A DNA stretch of 64,000 bases from Krasilnikovia cinnamomea (lineage in GTDB: Bacteria; Actinomycetota; Actinomycetes; Mycobacteriales; Micromonosporaceae). Below are positions 34,872 to 44,542 of this stretch, piece after piece. The position numbers were made by a program, and so were the translations under genes. Under the pieces are notes generated by a model, which made no database searches, was not told where the DNA came from, and saw only the letters and a list, made by a program, of their open reading frames with translations. Positions within the stretch are counted from its first letter, which is position 1, and every line of letters begins with the position of its first letter. Where the stretch lies: NCBI RefSeq assembly GCF_004217545.1, contig NZ_SHKY01000001.1, positions 1,674,001-1,738,000 on the forward strand, read 5' to 3'.

Positions 34872-37181
34872 TCAGACCGCGGCCAGGACGGCGGCGGCGA
34901 TCCGTTCCCGTTGCGCGGGGTCGGCCGCCGCGCCGACGAGGTAGAACGCGTCGACCACGTCGCCGCCGAGGGTGGAGATCCGGGCGGCGCGGACCTCGGC
35001 GCCGATCTCGTCGAGCGCGGAGGCGACCCGGAACAGCAGTCCGGGCGAGTCGGCCGCGCGCAGTTCGAGGATGACCGCGTCGGTGGCGGCCCCGCCCTGC
35101 CACACGACCCGGGGCGCGGCGCCGCCGCGGGCACTCATGGCCCGCGCGCGGACCCGCTGGGTGACCGAGACGTCGCCCGCGGCGACCCGGCGCAGGTCGG
35201 CGGCGAGGGCGACGGGGTCGGCGGGTGAGCCGTACCGGGGCTGGGTCCAGAATTCGACGATGGCGCGGCCGTCCACCGCGGACGCGTCGGCCGAGAGCAC
35301 GTCCAGGCGGTGCAGAGCCAGGCACGCGGTGACCTGGGCCAGCAGGCCGCGCCGGTCGGCCGCCGCGACGGCGACCCGGTCGCCGTCGAGGTGTACGGCG
35401 GGCAGATCACCGCGCAGCAACGCCGGGTCGGCGGCGGGCGGGTCGGGCAGTTTCCCGGTGTCCAGCGCGGTGTGCACCCGGCGGACCAGGTCGGCCAGCA
35501 GCCGGCCCTTCCAGTCGGACCAGGCAGCGGGCCCGGTGGCGTGCGAGTCGGCGCGGGCGAGCGCGTGCAGCAGGTCCAGGGTGGCGGCGTCGCCGACGGC
35601 CTTGGCGACGGTGGAGATGGTGACGGGGTCGGCGAGGTCGCGCCGGGTGGCCACGTCGGGCAGCAGCAGGTGCAGTCGGACCAGCTTCTCGATCGTGGCG
35701 ACGTCGGCGACCGGCAGCCCGATCCGGGTGGCGATGTGCGCGGCGACGGGCGCCCCCGCCTCGCTGTGGTCACCGGGCAGGCCCTTGCCGACGTCGTGCA
35801 GGAACGCGCCGAGCAGCAGCAGGTCGGGCCGGTCCACCTCGCGGGTGTACGCGCTGGCCTCGTACGCGGCCTGGACGAGGTGCCGGTCCAGCGTGAAGCG
35901 GTGCACCGGGTGGTGCTGCGGCAGGCTGCGCATGCGGGCCCACTCGGGCAGCCAGGCGTCGATGAGGCCGTACCGGTCGCAGGTCTCCCAGGCGGGCAGC
36001 AGGCCGGGGCCGGAGCCGAGCAGCGAGACCAGCGCGGCGCGGGCGGTGCCGGGCCAGGGGTTGGGCAGCGGCGGGCAGAACGCGGCCAGCCACTCGCAGG
36101 TGGCCCGGGCGATGGGCAGCCGGTGGGCGGCGGCCGCGGCGGCCACCCGCAGCGACAGGCTGGGGTCGGGCACGGGCCCGATCGCGGTGCGCGCCAGCAC
36201 CAGCTCGCCGTCCTGTTCGACGACGTCGCGGGCGACCGGGCGGCGCGGCGGCCCACCGGTGGGCAGTCCACGGCGGCGCCCGTTGCGCAGCCGGTCCGCG
36301 GCCCGCCAGGCGTCGTCGAGGGCGTGCGCGACGGTACGGGCGTCACTGGCGACCCGGCGCAGCAGGGCGTCGCCGTGGCTGACCGACTCGGTGGGTCCGT
36401 GCGCCGCGTCCGGCGTGGGCAGTGGCAGGTCGAGCAGTTCGGCGACGACGCCGCGTTCCTGGGCGACGAGCCGGTCGACGCGCCGCCCCACCGCGAGGTG
36501 CAGCGCGTCGCGGGTGTCGAGCAGGCGCACGTGGGCGGCGCGGGCGGCGGGCCGCATGGTGTCGGCGACCCCGGTGCGGCCGATGGCCCGCAGCAGGGTG
36601 ACGTCGCGCAGCCCGCCCGCGGCCTCCTTCAGGTCGCCTTCGAGCAGGAACGCCAGCTCGCCGTGGGTGGCCCAGCGGGCCAGGGTGATCTCCTTGAGCT
36701 GCGGCATCAACCGTACGGCAGTGCGCCGCCACTGGTCGGCCACGGCGGTGATGAGTTCCGTGGAGAGCAGCTCGTCGCCCGCGACGTGCCGCGCGTCGAG
36801 CAGGCCCAAGGCGACCTTGACGTCGTCGTGCGCGACGGACAGCGCCTGCGGCACGGTACGCACGGAGTGGTCGAGCCCGAGCTTGGCGTCCCAGATCGGA
36901 TACCACAGCGCCGACGCGATCCGGTCGATCCCGGCGGTGCCCCGGTGCAGCAGCACGAGGTCGAGGTCGCTGAACGGGGCGCACTCGCGCCGCCCGAGCC
37001 CGCCGACCGCCAGCAGGCTGACCCCCGGCACGTGGGCCGGGAAGAGGCTGGCCAGCCAGGAGTCGAGCGCCGCCGCCCGCGCGGTACGGGCGGCGGCACC
37101 GAGCTGTTCGCGCAGGGTGTGCAGCGAGTCGCCGGGCGCCCGTGTGGGCGGCACCGGCGACTCACTGACCACGTGTGACAT
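34872..37181 (-). CDS. glnD: PII uridylyl/adenylyltransferase GlnD
   Basis: A 769-residue nitrogen sensor. The N-terminal nucleotidyltransferase has GGLGRRECAPFSDLDLVLLH (about 60-79, metal Asp pair 72/74). The HD domain has FLHDVGKGLPGDHSE (about 458-472), and two ACT domains lie near the C-terminus (about 600-670 and 700-769). In actinobacteria GlnD adenylylates PII at Tyr51. It starts 10 bases after glnB, in the amtB-glnB-glnD operon. Confidence 0.95.
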   Translation of the reverse strand: MSHVVSESPVPPTRAPGDSLHTLREQLGAAARTARAAALDSWLASLFPAHVPGVSLLAVGGLGRRECAPFSDLDLVLLHRGTAGIDRIASALWYPIWDAKLGLDHSVRTVPQALSVAHDDVKVALGLLDARHVAGDELLSTELITAVADQWRRTAVRLMPQLKEITLARWATHGELAFLLEGDLKEAAGGLRDVTLLRAIGRTGVADTMRPAARAAHVRLLDTRDALHLAVGRRVDRLVAQERGVVAELLDLPLPTPDAAHGPTESVSHGDALLRRVASDARTVAHALDDAWRAADRLRNGRRRGLPTGGPPRRPVARDVVEQDGELVLARTAIGPVPDPSLSLRVAAAAAAHRLPIARATCEWLAAFCPPLPNPWPGTARAALVSLLGSGPGLLPAWETCDRYGLIDAWLPEWARMRSLPQHHPVHRFTLDRHLVQAAYEASAYTREVDRPDLLLLGAFLHDVGKGLPGDHSEAGAPVAAHIATRIGLPVADVATIEKLVRLHLLLPDVATRRDLADPVTISTVAKAVGDAATLDLLHALARADSHATGPAAWSDWKGRLLADLVRRVHTALDTGKLPDPPAADPALLRGDLPAVHLDGDRVAVAAADRRGLLAQVTACLALHRLDVLSADASAVDGRAIVEFWTQPRYGSPADPVALAADLRRVAAGDVSVTQRVRARAMSARGGAAPRVVWQGGAATDAVILELRAADSPGLLFRVASALDEIGAEVRAARISTLGGDVVDAFYLVGAAADPAQRERIAAAVLAAV

Positions 37182-37191
37182 GCGGCCCGCT

Positions 37192-37566
<375 letters not shown>

Positions 37567-38955
37567 CTAACCGGCGACCTTCTCGCTGACCGCGGCCTTG
37601 CCGTCAGCGTCGGGCGTGGTGGACGGGCCGATCCCGGCCATGGTGAACGCGCCACCGCCACCCGAGCCCGCGGCCGGGGTGAACTCGTACGCGCTCTCGC
37701 CGTGGTCGGCGATGTCGATGCCGCCGCGCTCGGCTTCCTCGCTGATCCGCAGGCCCTTGAAGGCCTTGATGGCCAGCGCGATGACCGCCGCGATCACGAA
37801 CGAGTAGATCGTCACCACCAGGCTGCCGGCGAACTGGCGGCCCAGCTGGGTCAGGCCCCCGCCGTAGAACAGGCCCTCGCTCGCGTTCAGGATCGCCGAG
37901 TCGGTGATCCCCGCGTTGACCTGGGTGGTGGCGAAGAAGCCGAGGCTCAGCGAGCCAATCCAGCCGCCGACGAAGTGGACACCGACGACGTCGAGCGAGT
38001 CGTCGAAGCCAAAGCGGTACTTCAGGCCGACGGCCAGGGCGCAGACGGTACCGGCCACCAGGCCGATGATGATCGCCGGAACAGGGGCGACGAAGCCGCA
38101 GGCCGGGGTGATGGCGACCAGACCGGCGACGGCGCCGGACGAGGCGCCCACCATGGTCGGCTTGCCGTCGCGCAGCCACTCCACGACGATCCAGCCGACC
38201 AGCGCGGCGGCCGTGGCGACCTGGGTGTTGAGGAACGCGAAGACGGTGGTGCCGTCGACGGTCAGCTCGGAACCGGCGTTGAAGCCGAACCAGCCGAACC
38301 ACAGCAGACCCGCGCCGAGCGCGACGAACGGCACGTTGTGCGGGCGCATGTTCTCCCGCGGCCAGCCGACCCGCCTACCGAGGATCAGGCAGAGCGCCAG
38401 CGCGGCCGCACCGGCGTTGATGTGCACCGCGGTACCACCGGCGAAGTCCAGCGCGCGGATCTTGGCGCCGATGAAGCCGCCACCCCAGACCCAGTGCGCG
38501 ACCGGGACGTAGACCAGCGTGAACCAGGCGATCGCGAAGATGACCCAGCCGCCGAACTTCATGCGGTCCGAGACCGCACCGCTGATCAGCGCCACGGTGA
38601 TGATGGCGAACATCATCTGGAACGCCATGAAGGCGTAGGTCGGGATGCCGGTGTTGGCGCCGAAGAACAGCCACTCCTCGGTGATGCCGCTGGTGCCCGT
38701 GCCGAGGTACTGGGTGAAGCTGCCGATGACGTTGTTCAGGCCCGCGTTGCCGTTGGTGCCGAAGGCCAGCGTGAAGCCGTAGATGGTCCACAGGATGCTG
38801 ACGAGCCCGATACACGAGAAGCTCATCATCATCATGTTCAGTACGCCCTTGGACCGGTTGAGGCCACCGTAGAACAGCGCCAGGCCGGGGGTCATGAGCA
38901 AAACGAGCGCAGACGACAGGAGCAACCAGGCGGTATTGCCGGTGTTGATCTCCAC
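37567..38955 (-). CDS. amtB: Ammonium transporter AmtB
   Basis: A 462-residue Amt/MEP/Rh channel with eleven membrane helices. MEINTGNTAWLLLSSALVLL, LFYGGLNRSKGVLNMMMMSF, YVPVAHWVWGGGFIG and GGTAVHINAGAAALAL (twin-His pore region) and a second His in GVHFVGGWIG are family marks. The C-terminal cytoplasmic tail is long and Gly/Ala rich. Binds PII at low ammonium. A GlnR-like box lies upstream. Confidence 0.96.
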   Translation of the reverse strand: MEINTGNTAWLLLSSALVLLMTPGLALFYGGLNRSKGVLNMMMMSFSCIGLVSILWTIYGFTLAFGTNGNAGLNNVIGSFTQYLGTGTSGITEEWLFFGANTGIPTYAFMAFQMMFAIITVALISGAVSDRMKFGGWVIFAIAWFTLVYVPVAHWVWGGGFIGAKIRALDFAGGTAVHINAGAAALALCLILGRRVGWPRENMRPHNVPFVALGAGLLWFGWFGFNAGSELTVDGTTVFAFLNTQVATAAALVGWIVVEWLRDGKPTMVGASSGAVAGLVAITPACGFVAPVPAIIIGLVAGTVCALAVGLKYRFGFDDSLDVVGVHFVGGWIGSLSLGFFATTQVNAGITDSAILNASEGLFYGGGLTQLGRQFAGSLVVTIYSFVIAAVIALAIKAFKGLRISEEAERGGIDIADHGESAYEFTPAAGSGGGGAFTMAGIGPSTTPDADGKAAVSEKVAG

Positions 38956-39073
38956 GCTGCCTCCTCTCGGATTAGGTGTCCTCGCACACGACCCACTTCA
39001 GCAGCGTCGCCAGTCGGCCGGTTTTCGTGGCGGAAGCCTCCCCGGCCGCTGTTTCACGCACGGTCTACGCGCG

Positions 39074-39110
39074 ATTTCTGGCGCGTGACGGCTTGTTTCG
39101 TACGTGTGAA
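39074..39110 (-). promoter_or_regulatory. GlnR-like box upstream of amtB
   Basis: Read on the amtB strand: TTCAC-n6-GAAAC-n5-GTCAC-n6-GAAAT, close to the actinomycete GlnR consensus gTnAC-n6-GaAAC repeated twice. Its near edge is 119 bases before the amtB ATG. One spacer is five rather than six bases. Confidence 0.55.
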
Positions 39111-39177
39111 GAAACTCTCACAGGCGCCAGCGCGAGGAGGCTGAACCGCCGCAATGCGCCCACCGGCCGCCCGATGA

Positions 39178-39975
39178 TCAGCGGAGCGCGTACTCCAGGG
39201 TGTGCCGCTCGTAATCGAGCAGCCGCAGGTCGCGCATCGGACGGCGCAGATGCCCCTTGTGCACGATGCGGACGAACGCCGGATCCCCGGCCGCCGCCAT
39301 CCGGCGGATCCCCTCGACGTGATCCACGATCCGCTTGCGGATGGTGCGCACCAGCCGGTGCCGGTCGCGCGGGATCAGCCCGTACGCGTCCGCGAACAGC
39401 CGCAGCCGCCGCGGCCGGTTCGGCCGCTTCCAGCCCAGCGTGTACGAGTCCCGGTCGCTGAACAGCGGTACCCACGTCCACGCCGCGTACGCCACGTCGT
39501 AGATCCGGGCGCCGGGCGAGGCCAGGTCGAAGTCGATCAGCGCGAGGGTGCCGTCCGGCCGCCAGACCACGTTGTGCGGGGCGGCGTCGTGGTGGCAGAT
39601 CACCTCGGTGTCCGGCGGCGGCGGCCCGAACGAGCGCCACACCGCCCCCGGGGGGTTCACGAACCCGTACTGCGCGTCGTGGAACATGCGCAGCATCGTG
39701 GCGACCGTGACCAGCGCCTCCTCGGTCACCCAGTGCGGGGCCAGCGGGTACTCGCCGCACTCGCCGTCGAGGTACGACAGCACCTCGCGGCCCTTCTCGT
39801 CCATCCCCAGCGCGTGCGGCGAGCCGGTGAAGCCGACCCGCTGCAGGTGGTTGAGCAGGGCGTGCACGGACGGCGTCCAGGGACCGGCGTTACGCCGGAC
39901 CGTGTCGCCGATCCTGGAGACCGTGCTGACGTTGCCCCCGTGCAGCGGGATCTCCCGGACGGGTTCCTGCGTCAC
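39178..39975 (-). CDS. Aminoglycoside-phosphotransferase-fold kinase
   Basis: A 265-residue APH-fold protein. The catalytic loop is VICHHDAAPHNVVW (HxD...N), followed by LALIDFDLASPG (DFD metal motif). The N-terminal lobe is short, without a clear P-loop Lys motif. Members phosphorylate small molecules or sugars; an antibiotic target cannot be claimed. The GTG start at 39975. It lies between ftsY and amtB. Confidence 0.85.
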   Translation of the reverse strand: MTQEPVREIPLHGGNVSTVSRIGDTVRRNAGPWTPSVHALLNHLQRVGFTGSPHALGMDEKGREVLSYLDGECGEYPLAPHWVTEEALVTVATMLRMFHDAQYGFVNPPGAVWRSFGPPPPDTEVICHHDAAPHNVVWRPDGTLALIDFDLASPGARIYDVAYAAWTWVPLFSDRDSYTLGWKRPNRPRRLRLFADAYGLIPRDRHRLVRTIRKRIVDHVEGIRRMAAAGDPAFVRIVHKGHLRRPMRDLRLLDYERHTLEYALR

Positions 39976-40011
39976 CCACGACCTCCCGTACCTGTATGCG
40001 CGGCCCCGAGC

Positions 40012-41181
40012 CTAACCGTCGCTGCCAAGCAGCGCCTCGACGAAGGCCTTCGGCTCGAACGGGGCGAGATCGTCCGGGCCCTCCCCCAGACCGACCAGCT
40101 TCACGGGAATCCCCAGCTTGCGCTGCACGGCGATGACGATTCCGCCCTTCGCGGTGCCGTCCAGCTTCGTCAGCACCACGCCGGTAACGTCCACCACTTC
40201 GGTGAACACCCGGGCCTGCTCCAGACCGTTCTGTCCGGTGGTGGCGTCGAGGATCAGCAGCGCCTCGTCGACCGGGCCGTGCTTCTCCACGACCCGCTTG
40301 ACCTTGCCCAGCTCGTCCATGAGCCCCACCTTGTTCTGCAGCCGCCCGGCCGTGTCGATCAGCACGGTGTGCACGCCCGTGTCGATACCCCGCTTGACCG
40401 CGTCGAACGCCACGCTGGCCGGGTCGCCGCCCTCGGGACCGCGCACGGTCTCCGCGCCCACCCGCTCACCCCAGGTGGCGAGCTGCTCGCTGGCCGCGGC
40501 CCGGAACGTGTCCGCCGCCCCGAGCACCACGGTGTGACCGTCGGCCACCAGCACCCGGGCGATCTTGCCGCAGGTGGTGGTCTTGCCCGCGCCGTTCACG
40601 CCGACCACCAGCACCACCGCGGGCCGTCCCTCGAACGGCCCCGCCTTCAGGGTGCGGTCCAGGCCCGGCTCCAGCGCCTCGATCAGCTCCTCGGCGAGCT
40701 GCTGGCGTACCTCCGCCACGGTCCGGGTGCCCAGCACCCGGACCCGCTCGCGCAGCCGCTCCACGATCACCTGGGTGGCCTCGACCCCGACGTCCGCCGT
40801 GATCAGGCTGTCCTCGATCTCCTCCCACGCCTCGTCGTCGAGGTGGTCGCGGGAGAGCACCGCCAGCAGGCCACGGCCCAGCACGCTCTGCGAGCGGGCC
40901 AGCCGGGCCCGCAGCCGGACCAGCCGCCCGGCGGTGGGTTCCGGCTGCTCGATGAGGTACGGCGCCTCCTCGACCGGGGCGGGCGCCGCCTCCGGCTCGA
41001 CGACCGGCGGGGCCACCACCTCGGTGGGCACTGGCGGCGCCGCCGGGGGCCGCTCCAGCGTGGTGGTCCCCCCGCCGGGCGGCGGCGGCAGCTCGCGGCG
41101 GCGCATCCGGGGCACCACCAGCACGGCGGCCCCGACCAGCAGCGCGATCAGCAGAATGACGGAGACGACCACGTATTCCAT
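40012..41181 (-). CDS. ftsY: Signal recognition particle receptor FtsY
   Basis: A 389-residue SRP receptor. An N-terminal membrane helix (about 5-25) is followed by a Pro-rich acidic linker (to ~90) and the NG GTPase: VGVNGAGKTTTCGKIARVL (P-loop), GAADTFRAAASEQL, LIDTAGRLQNK and VVLTKLDGTAKGG. It docks Ffh-ribosome complexes to SecYEG. The transmembrane N-terminus is typical of actinobacterial FtsY. Confidence 0.97.
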   Translation of the reverse strand: MEYVVVSVILLIALLVGAAVLVVPRMRRRELPPPPGGGTTTLERPPAAPPVPTEVVAPPVVEPEAAPAPVEEAPYLIEQPEPTAGRLVRLRARLARSQSVLGRGLLAVLSRDHLDDEAWEEIEDSLITADVGVEATQVIVERLRERVRVLGTRTVAEVRQQLAEELIEALEPGLDRTLKAGPFEGRPAVVLVVGVNGAGKTTTCGKIARVLVADGHTVVLGAADTFRAAASEQLATWGERVGAETVRGPEGGDPASVAFDAVKRGIDTGVHTVLIDTAGRLQNKVGLMDELGKVKRVVEKHGPVDEALLILDATTGQNGLEQARVFTEVVDVTGVVLTKLDGTAKGGIVIAVQRKLGIPVKLVGLGEGPDDLAPFEPKAFVEALLGSDG

Positions 41182-41341
41182 GCCGAAATCCTGACAGATG
41201 CGCCCGCCGGGTGCGGTGTCGCCCGGCCATGTCCGCCGTCACCCCCGGGCGCCGGATGGATGTGGCGCGCGGCGGGCCGGATGTGGAGGATGGAGATCCC
41301 CATCCGCACGGAGGTTCCATGCCGCACCACCCGGGCCAACG

Positions 41342-43141
41342 GTGACCGCACAGCTGCGCATCGGGCCGCTGCTGCGCCGCGTCGTCGGCGACCGCGCCAC
41401 GGTGTGGGTGGAGACCTCCGCGCCGGCGCTCGTGCGGATCGAGGCCGACGGCGGCGCCGCCGGCTCCGCACCCACCTTCTGCGCGTACGGGCACCACTAC
41501 GCGCTGGTCGTCGTCGAGGGGCTGGCCCCGGACAGCGCGACCGCGTACCGGGTGCTGCTGGACGACCGTCAGGTGTGGCCCGAGGCGGACTCGCCGTACC
41601 CGCCGCCGGTGATCAGCACCCGGGCCGCCGACGACCGCGACCAGCCGGTACGGATGGTCTTCGGCTCATGCCGGGAAGCGACCCCGGACTCCACCCGCCG
41701 CACCCTGCCGCCCGACGCGCTGGACGCGTACGCACGCCGGCTGATGGACGAGCCGGCGTCGCGACCGGACCTGCTGGTGCTGCTCGGCGACCAGGTCTAC
41801 GCGGACGAGACCTCGCAAGGGGTACGCCGGGTCCTGCGCCGCCGCCGGGCAGCCGGGCATGACGGCCCCACCGACCAGGTGGTCGCGTACGAGGAGTACA
41901 CCGCCCTCTACCTGGAGTCGTGGCGGGACCCGGAGGTGCGCTGGCTGCTGGCCACCGTGCCCAGCGTCATGATCTTCGACGACCACGAGATCATCGACGA
42001 CTGGAACACCTCGGCGGCCTGGCGGCGGGACATGTCCGCACAACCGTGGTGGCGCGAGCGGATCACCGCGGGCCTCGCCTCGTACTGGGTCTACCAGCAC
42101 CTGGGCAACCTCGCCCCGGACGAGCTGGCCACGGACCCGCTGTTCGCGCGGGTCACCGCCGCCGGGGACGCCACCGAACTGCTGCGCGAGTTCGGCCGGA
42201 CGGTCGACGATCCGGGTGCCGCGTCGCCGCCCGGTCCCGCCGGGCGGGAGCCGAGCGCCGACCTGCCGGATCGGGGCGGTCGTGTCCCGGCCGTGGGCGG
42301 CGGCGCGCTGGAGCCGGGCGGCGGCGCGCCGGTGCCGGGCGACGAGGTGCCACGGGCGTACCGGTGGAGTTTCGCGCTGGATCTCGGTCGTACCCGGCTG
42401 GTGGTGCTGGACAACCGGTGCAGCCGGGTGCTGACCCCGGGGCGGCGGGCCATGCTGCCCGCCGACGAGTGGAGCTGGTTCGTCGACCAGGCCCACGGCG
42501 ACTACGACCACCTCGTCGTCGGGTCGTCGCTGCCGTGGCTCATGCCGCCCGCCATCCACCACGCCGAGGCGTGGAGCGAGAAGGTGGCGGACTCCCGGGG
42601 TGCGCGCCGGGCGGCGTTGGGCGAACGGGTCCGCCGGGTGTTCGACCTGGAGCACTGGGCGGCGTTCGGGCGCTCGTTCGACGCGCTCGCCGAGCTGTTC
42701 CGCCGCCTGGGCGAGGGCGGCCCGCAGGCGCCCGGCCACCGCAGGGGCGCGGGTGACGCGTACGCCGCCCCGGCCTCGATCAGCGTGCTCTCCGGCGACG
42801 TGCACCACTCGTACGTCGCGCGGGCCGAACTGGGACCGGCCATGCGCACGCCGGTGCACCAGCTGACCTGCTCACCGATCCACAACGAGGTGCCCGCGCC
42901 GCTGCGGCCGCTGATGCGGCTCGGCTGGTCCCGGGCGGCGGCGCGGGCGGTACGCGGGCTGGCGAAGGCCGCCGGGGTGCCCCGCCCGCCGCTGCGGTGG
43001 ACGCGGGTGCGAGGGCCGTACTTCGGCAACGCGGTCGCCACGCTGCGGCACACGGGCGCCCAGGCGACCGTGGTCATCGAGGGCACGACCAAGGACGGCC
43101 AGCTCATCGACGTGGCGCAGGTCAGCTTGACCAACGACTAG
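41342..43141 (+). CDS. PhoD-like alkaline phosphatase family protein
   Basis: A 599-residue metallophosphatase-type protein. LVLLGDQVYADE and MIFDDHEIIDDWN carry the metal-binding residues, SVLSGDVHHSYVA and GPYFGNAVATL the later ones. No export signal is seen at the start chosen (GTG 41342), so it may be cytoplasmic, unlike Tat-exported PhoD. A Pro/Gly-rich insert lies at about 290-330. Divergent from ftsY; the 160-base gap has repeated GGATG elements. Confidence 0.9.
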   Translation: MTAQLRIGPLLRRVVGDRATVWVETSAPALVRIEADGGAAGSAPTFCAYGHHYALVVVEGLAPDSATAYRVLLDDRQVWPEADSPYPPPVISTRAADDRDQPVRMVFGSCREATPDSTRRTLPPDALDAYARRLMDEPASRPDLLVLLGDQVYADETSQGVRRVLRRRRAAGHDGPTDQVVAYEEYTALYLESWRDPEVRWLLATVPSVMIFDDHEIIDDWNTSAAWRRDMSAQPWWRERITAGLASYWVYQHLGNLAPDELATDPLFARVTAAGDATELLREFGRTVDDPGAASPPGPAGREPSADLPDRGGRVPAVGGGALEPGGGAPVPGDEVPRAYRWSFALDLGRTRLVVLDNRCSRVLTPGRRAMLPADEWSWFVDQAHGDYDHLVVGSSLPWLMPPAIHHAEAWSEKVADSRGARRAALGERVRRVFDLEHWAAFGRSFDALAELFRRLGEGGPQAPGHRRGAGDAYAAPASISVLSGDVHHSYVARAELGPAMRTPVHQLTCSPIHNEVPAPLRPLMRLGWSRAAARAVRGLAKAAGVPRPPLRWTRVRGPYFGNAVATLRHTGAQATVVIEGTTKDGQLIDVAQVSLTND

Positions 43142-43218
43142 ACGCCGCTGGGCCGTTGGTAGTATTGTCCCTACAGGACGACAGGGCCCCGCCGTTCACT
43201 CGTTGGTGTCACCGCACA

Positions 43219-43251
43219 TTGGTACACCTGTGCCAATCCCACCGGTACGAT
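43219..43251 (+). promoter_or_regulatory. Antitoxin promoter with overlapping palindrome
   Basis: TACGAT (-10, 43246-43251) stands seven bases before the ATG at 43259, so the transcript is leaderless. The imperfect palindrome TTGGTACACCTGTGCCAA (43219-43236) covers the -35 area, as expected for autorepression by a toxin-antitoxin complex. Confidence 0.55.
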
Positions 43252-43258
43252 TCGAAGC

Positions 43259-43534
43259 ATGACGAGGCGGATCACTGTGAGTCTTCCCGACGACGTAGCC
43301 GAGTACCTCGACAGTCACCCCCACGCGACGGACATCGTCACCCAGGCGGTCCGCGCCCGGATGGAGCGCGTGGCCGAGACCCGCAAGGCGCTGGAGGCCG
43401 TCGGCTTCCGCTCCACACCGGAGGGCCGAGCCTGGGCCCGCGCCGCCCTGCGCCCCCTCACCGAGGAGCAACGCGCCAAGGCCCGCCGGTACGCCGAGGC
43501 CATCCAGGCCGGACGCCTCCCGGAGCCGGAATGA
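43259..43534 (+). CDS. Ribbon-helix-helix antitoxin
   Basis: A 91-residue protein. RRITVSLPDDVAEYLDSH at the N-terminus is a ribbon-helix-helix DNA-binding strand and helix of the CopG/MazE type. The C-terminal half is a charged helix (RAKARRYAEAIQAGRL) for toxin binding. Its stop overlaps the next ATG (ATGA), the standard order antitoxin-toxin. Confidence 0.85.
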   Translation: MTRRITVSLPDDVAEYLDSHPHATDIVTQAVRARMERVAETRKALEAVGFRSTPEGRAWARAALRPLTEEQRAKARRYAEAIQAGRLPEPE

Positions 43535-43962
43535 CCGACGAATCCGGTGCCACCCCCGAGATCCGGGCAATCCTCGACCGCTCCGCCCTCCAGTCCTACG
43601 CGAGGGGCCATGTCCACGTCGGCGAGGTGCTGGGTGAGGTGACCGCCGAAAGGGACACCGTCATCGGTATCCCCGCCGCGGCACTGAGCGCGGCCCACGC
43701 GGCTCACCTCGACGACAAGGACGCGCGGGCACTGCTACGCCTCGTGGCCAGCCTCCCGAGCACAACGGTGCTGGACCTGGATCGGCAGGCCGCCGAAGAC
43801 ATGGCGGGCGCGTTGGTCGTGACCGACGGCGACCTCTCCCTCGCGCACGGCGTGTGGGCCGCCAACGACCTCGGCGTCCTGTATCTCACCGCGGACCCGG
43901 GCGCGGTCAGCGCCCTGGTCCCGGCCGACAACATCCTCACCATTCCCCGCGACGACGCGTAA
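43531..43962 (+). CDS. PIN-like toxin of a VapBC-type pair
   Basis: A 143-residue protein. ILDRSALQSYARG starts like a PIN nuclease, with further acidic residues at GEVLGEVTAE, AEDMAGALVVTDGDLSLAH and YLTADPG. The spacing fits a VapC-like Mg-dependent RNase, but the family is divergent (RSAL in place of TSAL). Co-translated with the antitoxin upstream. Confidence 0.75.
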   Translation: MTDESGATPEIRAILDRSALQSYARGHVHVGEVLGEVTAERDTVIGIPAAALSAAHAAHLDDKDARALLRLVASLPSTTVLDLDRQAAEDMAGALVVTDGDLSLAHGVWAANDLGVLYLTADPGAVSALVPADNILTIPRDDA

Positions 43963-44002
43963 ACCGGCTGTACCTGAGCGAAGCGCGGTCCAGGATGTCT
44001 CA

Positions 44003-44524
44003 ATGACCTCCTGGACCGCACCACAAGCTCAGCGCGACTCCGAACCCTTCACCGGCGACGAACGACCCATGCTCGAAGGCTGGCTCGACTGGCACCGCCA
44101 GACCCTGCTCTCCAAGGCCGCCGGTCTCACCGCCGAACAGCTCAAGACCGCCGCCGTGGAGCCGTCCAACCTGTCCCTGCTCGGCCTGATCCGGCACATG
44201 ACCGAGGTGGAACGCATCTGGTTCCGCCGCCGCGCCGCCGGGCAGAACGTCCAGGCCGCCTACTGCGCCCCGGACAACGTTGACGGCGACTTCGACGACG
44301 TCGCCAACGCGGACGCCGCGGCCGACCACGCCGCCTACCTCGCCGAGATCACGCTGGCCCGCACGGCCGTGGCGGACCTGCCCCTGGATCACGAGTTCGC
44401 CACGCCCCGCCAGCCCGCGATCAGCCTGCGCTGGGTCTACCTGCACATGATCGAGGAGTACGCCCGGCACAACGGCCACGCCGACCTGATCCGCGAACGG
44501 ATCGACGGCGCGACCGGCGACTGA
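44003..44524 (+). CDS. DinB/DUF664-family protein
   Basis: A 173-residue four-helix protein. LSLLGLIRHMTEVERIWFR and ISLRWVYLHMIEEYARHNGH carry the three metal-binding His residues typical of the DinB/YfiT superfamily (thiol-dependent S-transferases in some cases). Function is unknown. Convergent with cbiZ, 18 bases apart. Confidence 0.9.
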   Translation: MTSWTAPQAQRDSEPFTGDERPMLEGWLDWHRQTLLSKAAGLTAEQLKTAAVEPSNLSLLGLIRHMTEVERIWFRRRAAGQNVQAAYCAPDNVDGDFDDVANADAAADHAAYLAEITLARTAVADLPLDHEFATPRQPAISLRWVYLHMIEEYARHNGHADLIRERIDGATGD

Positions 44525-44542
44525 GGCGAGCCCGCCGCACCC

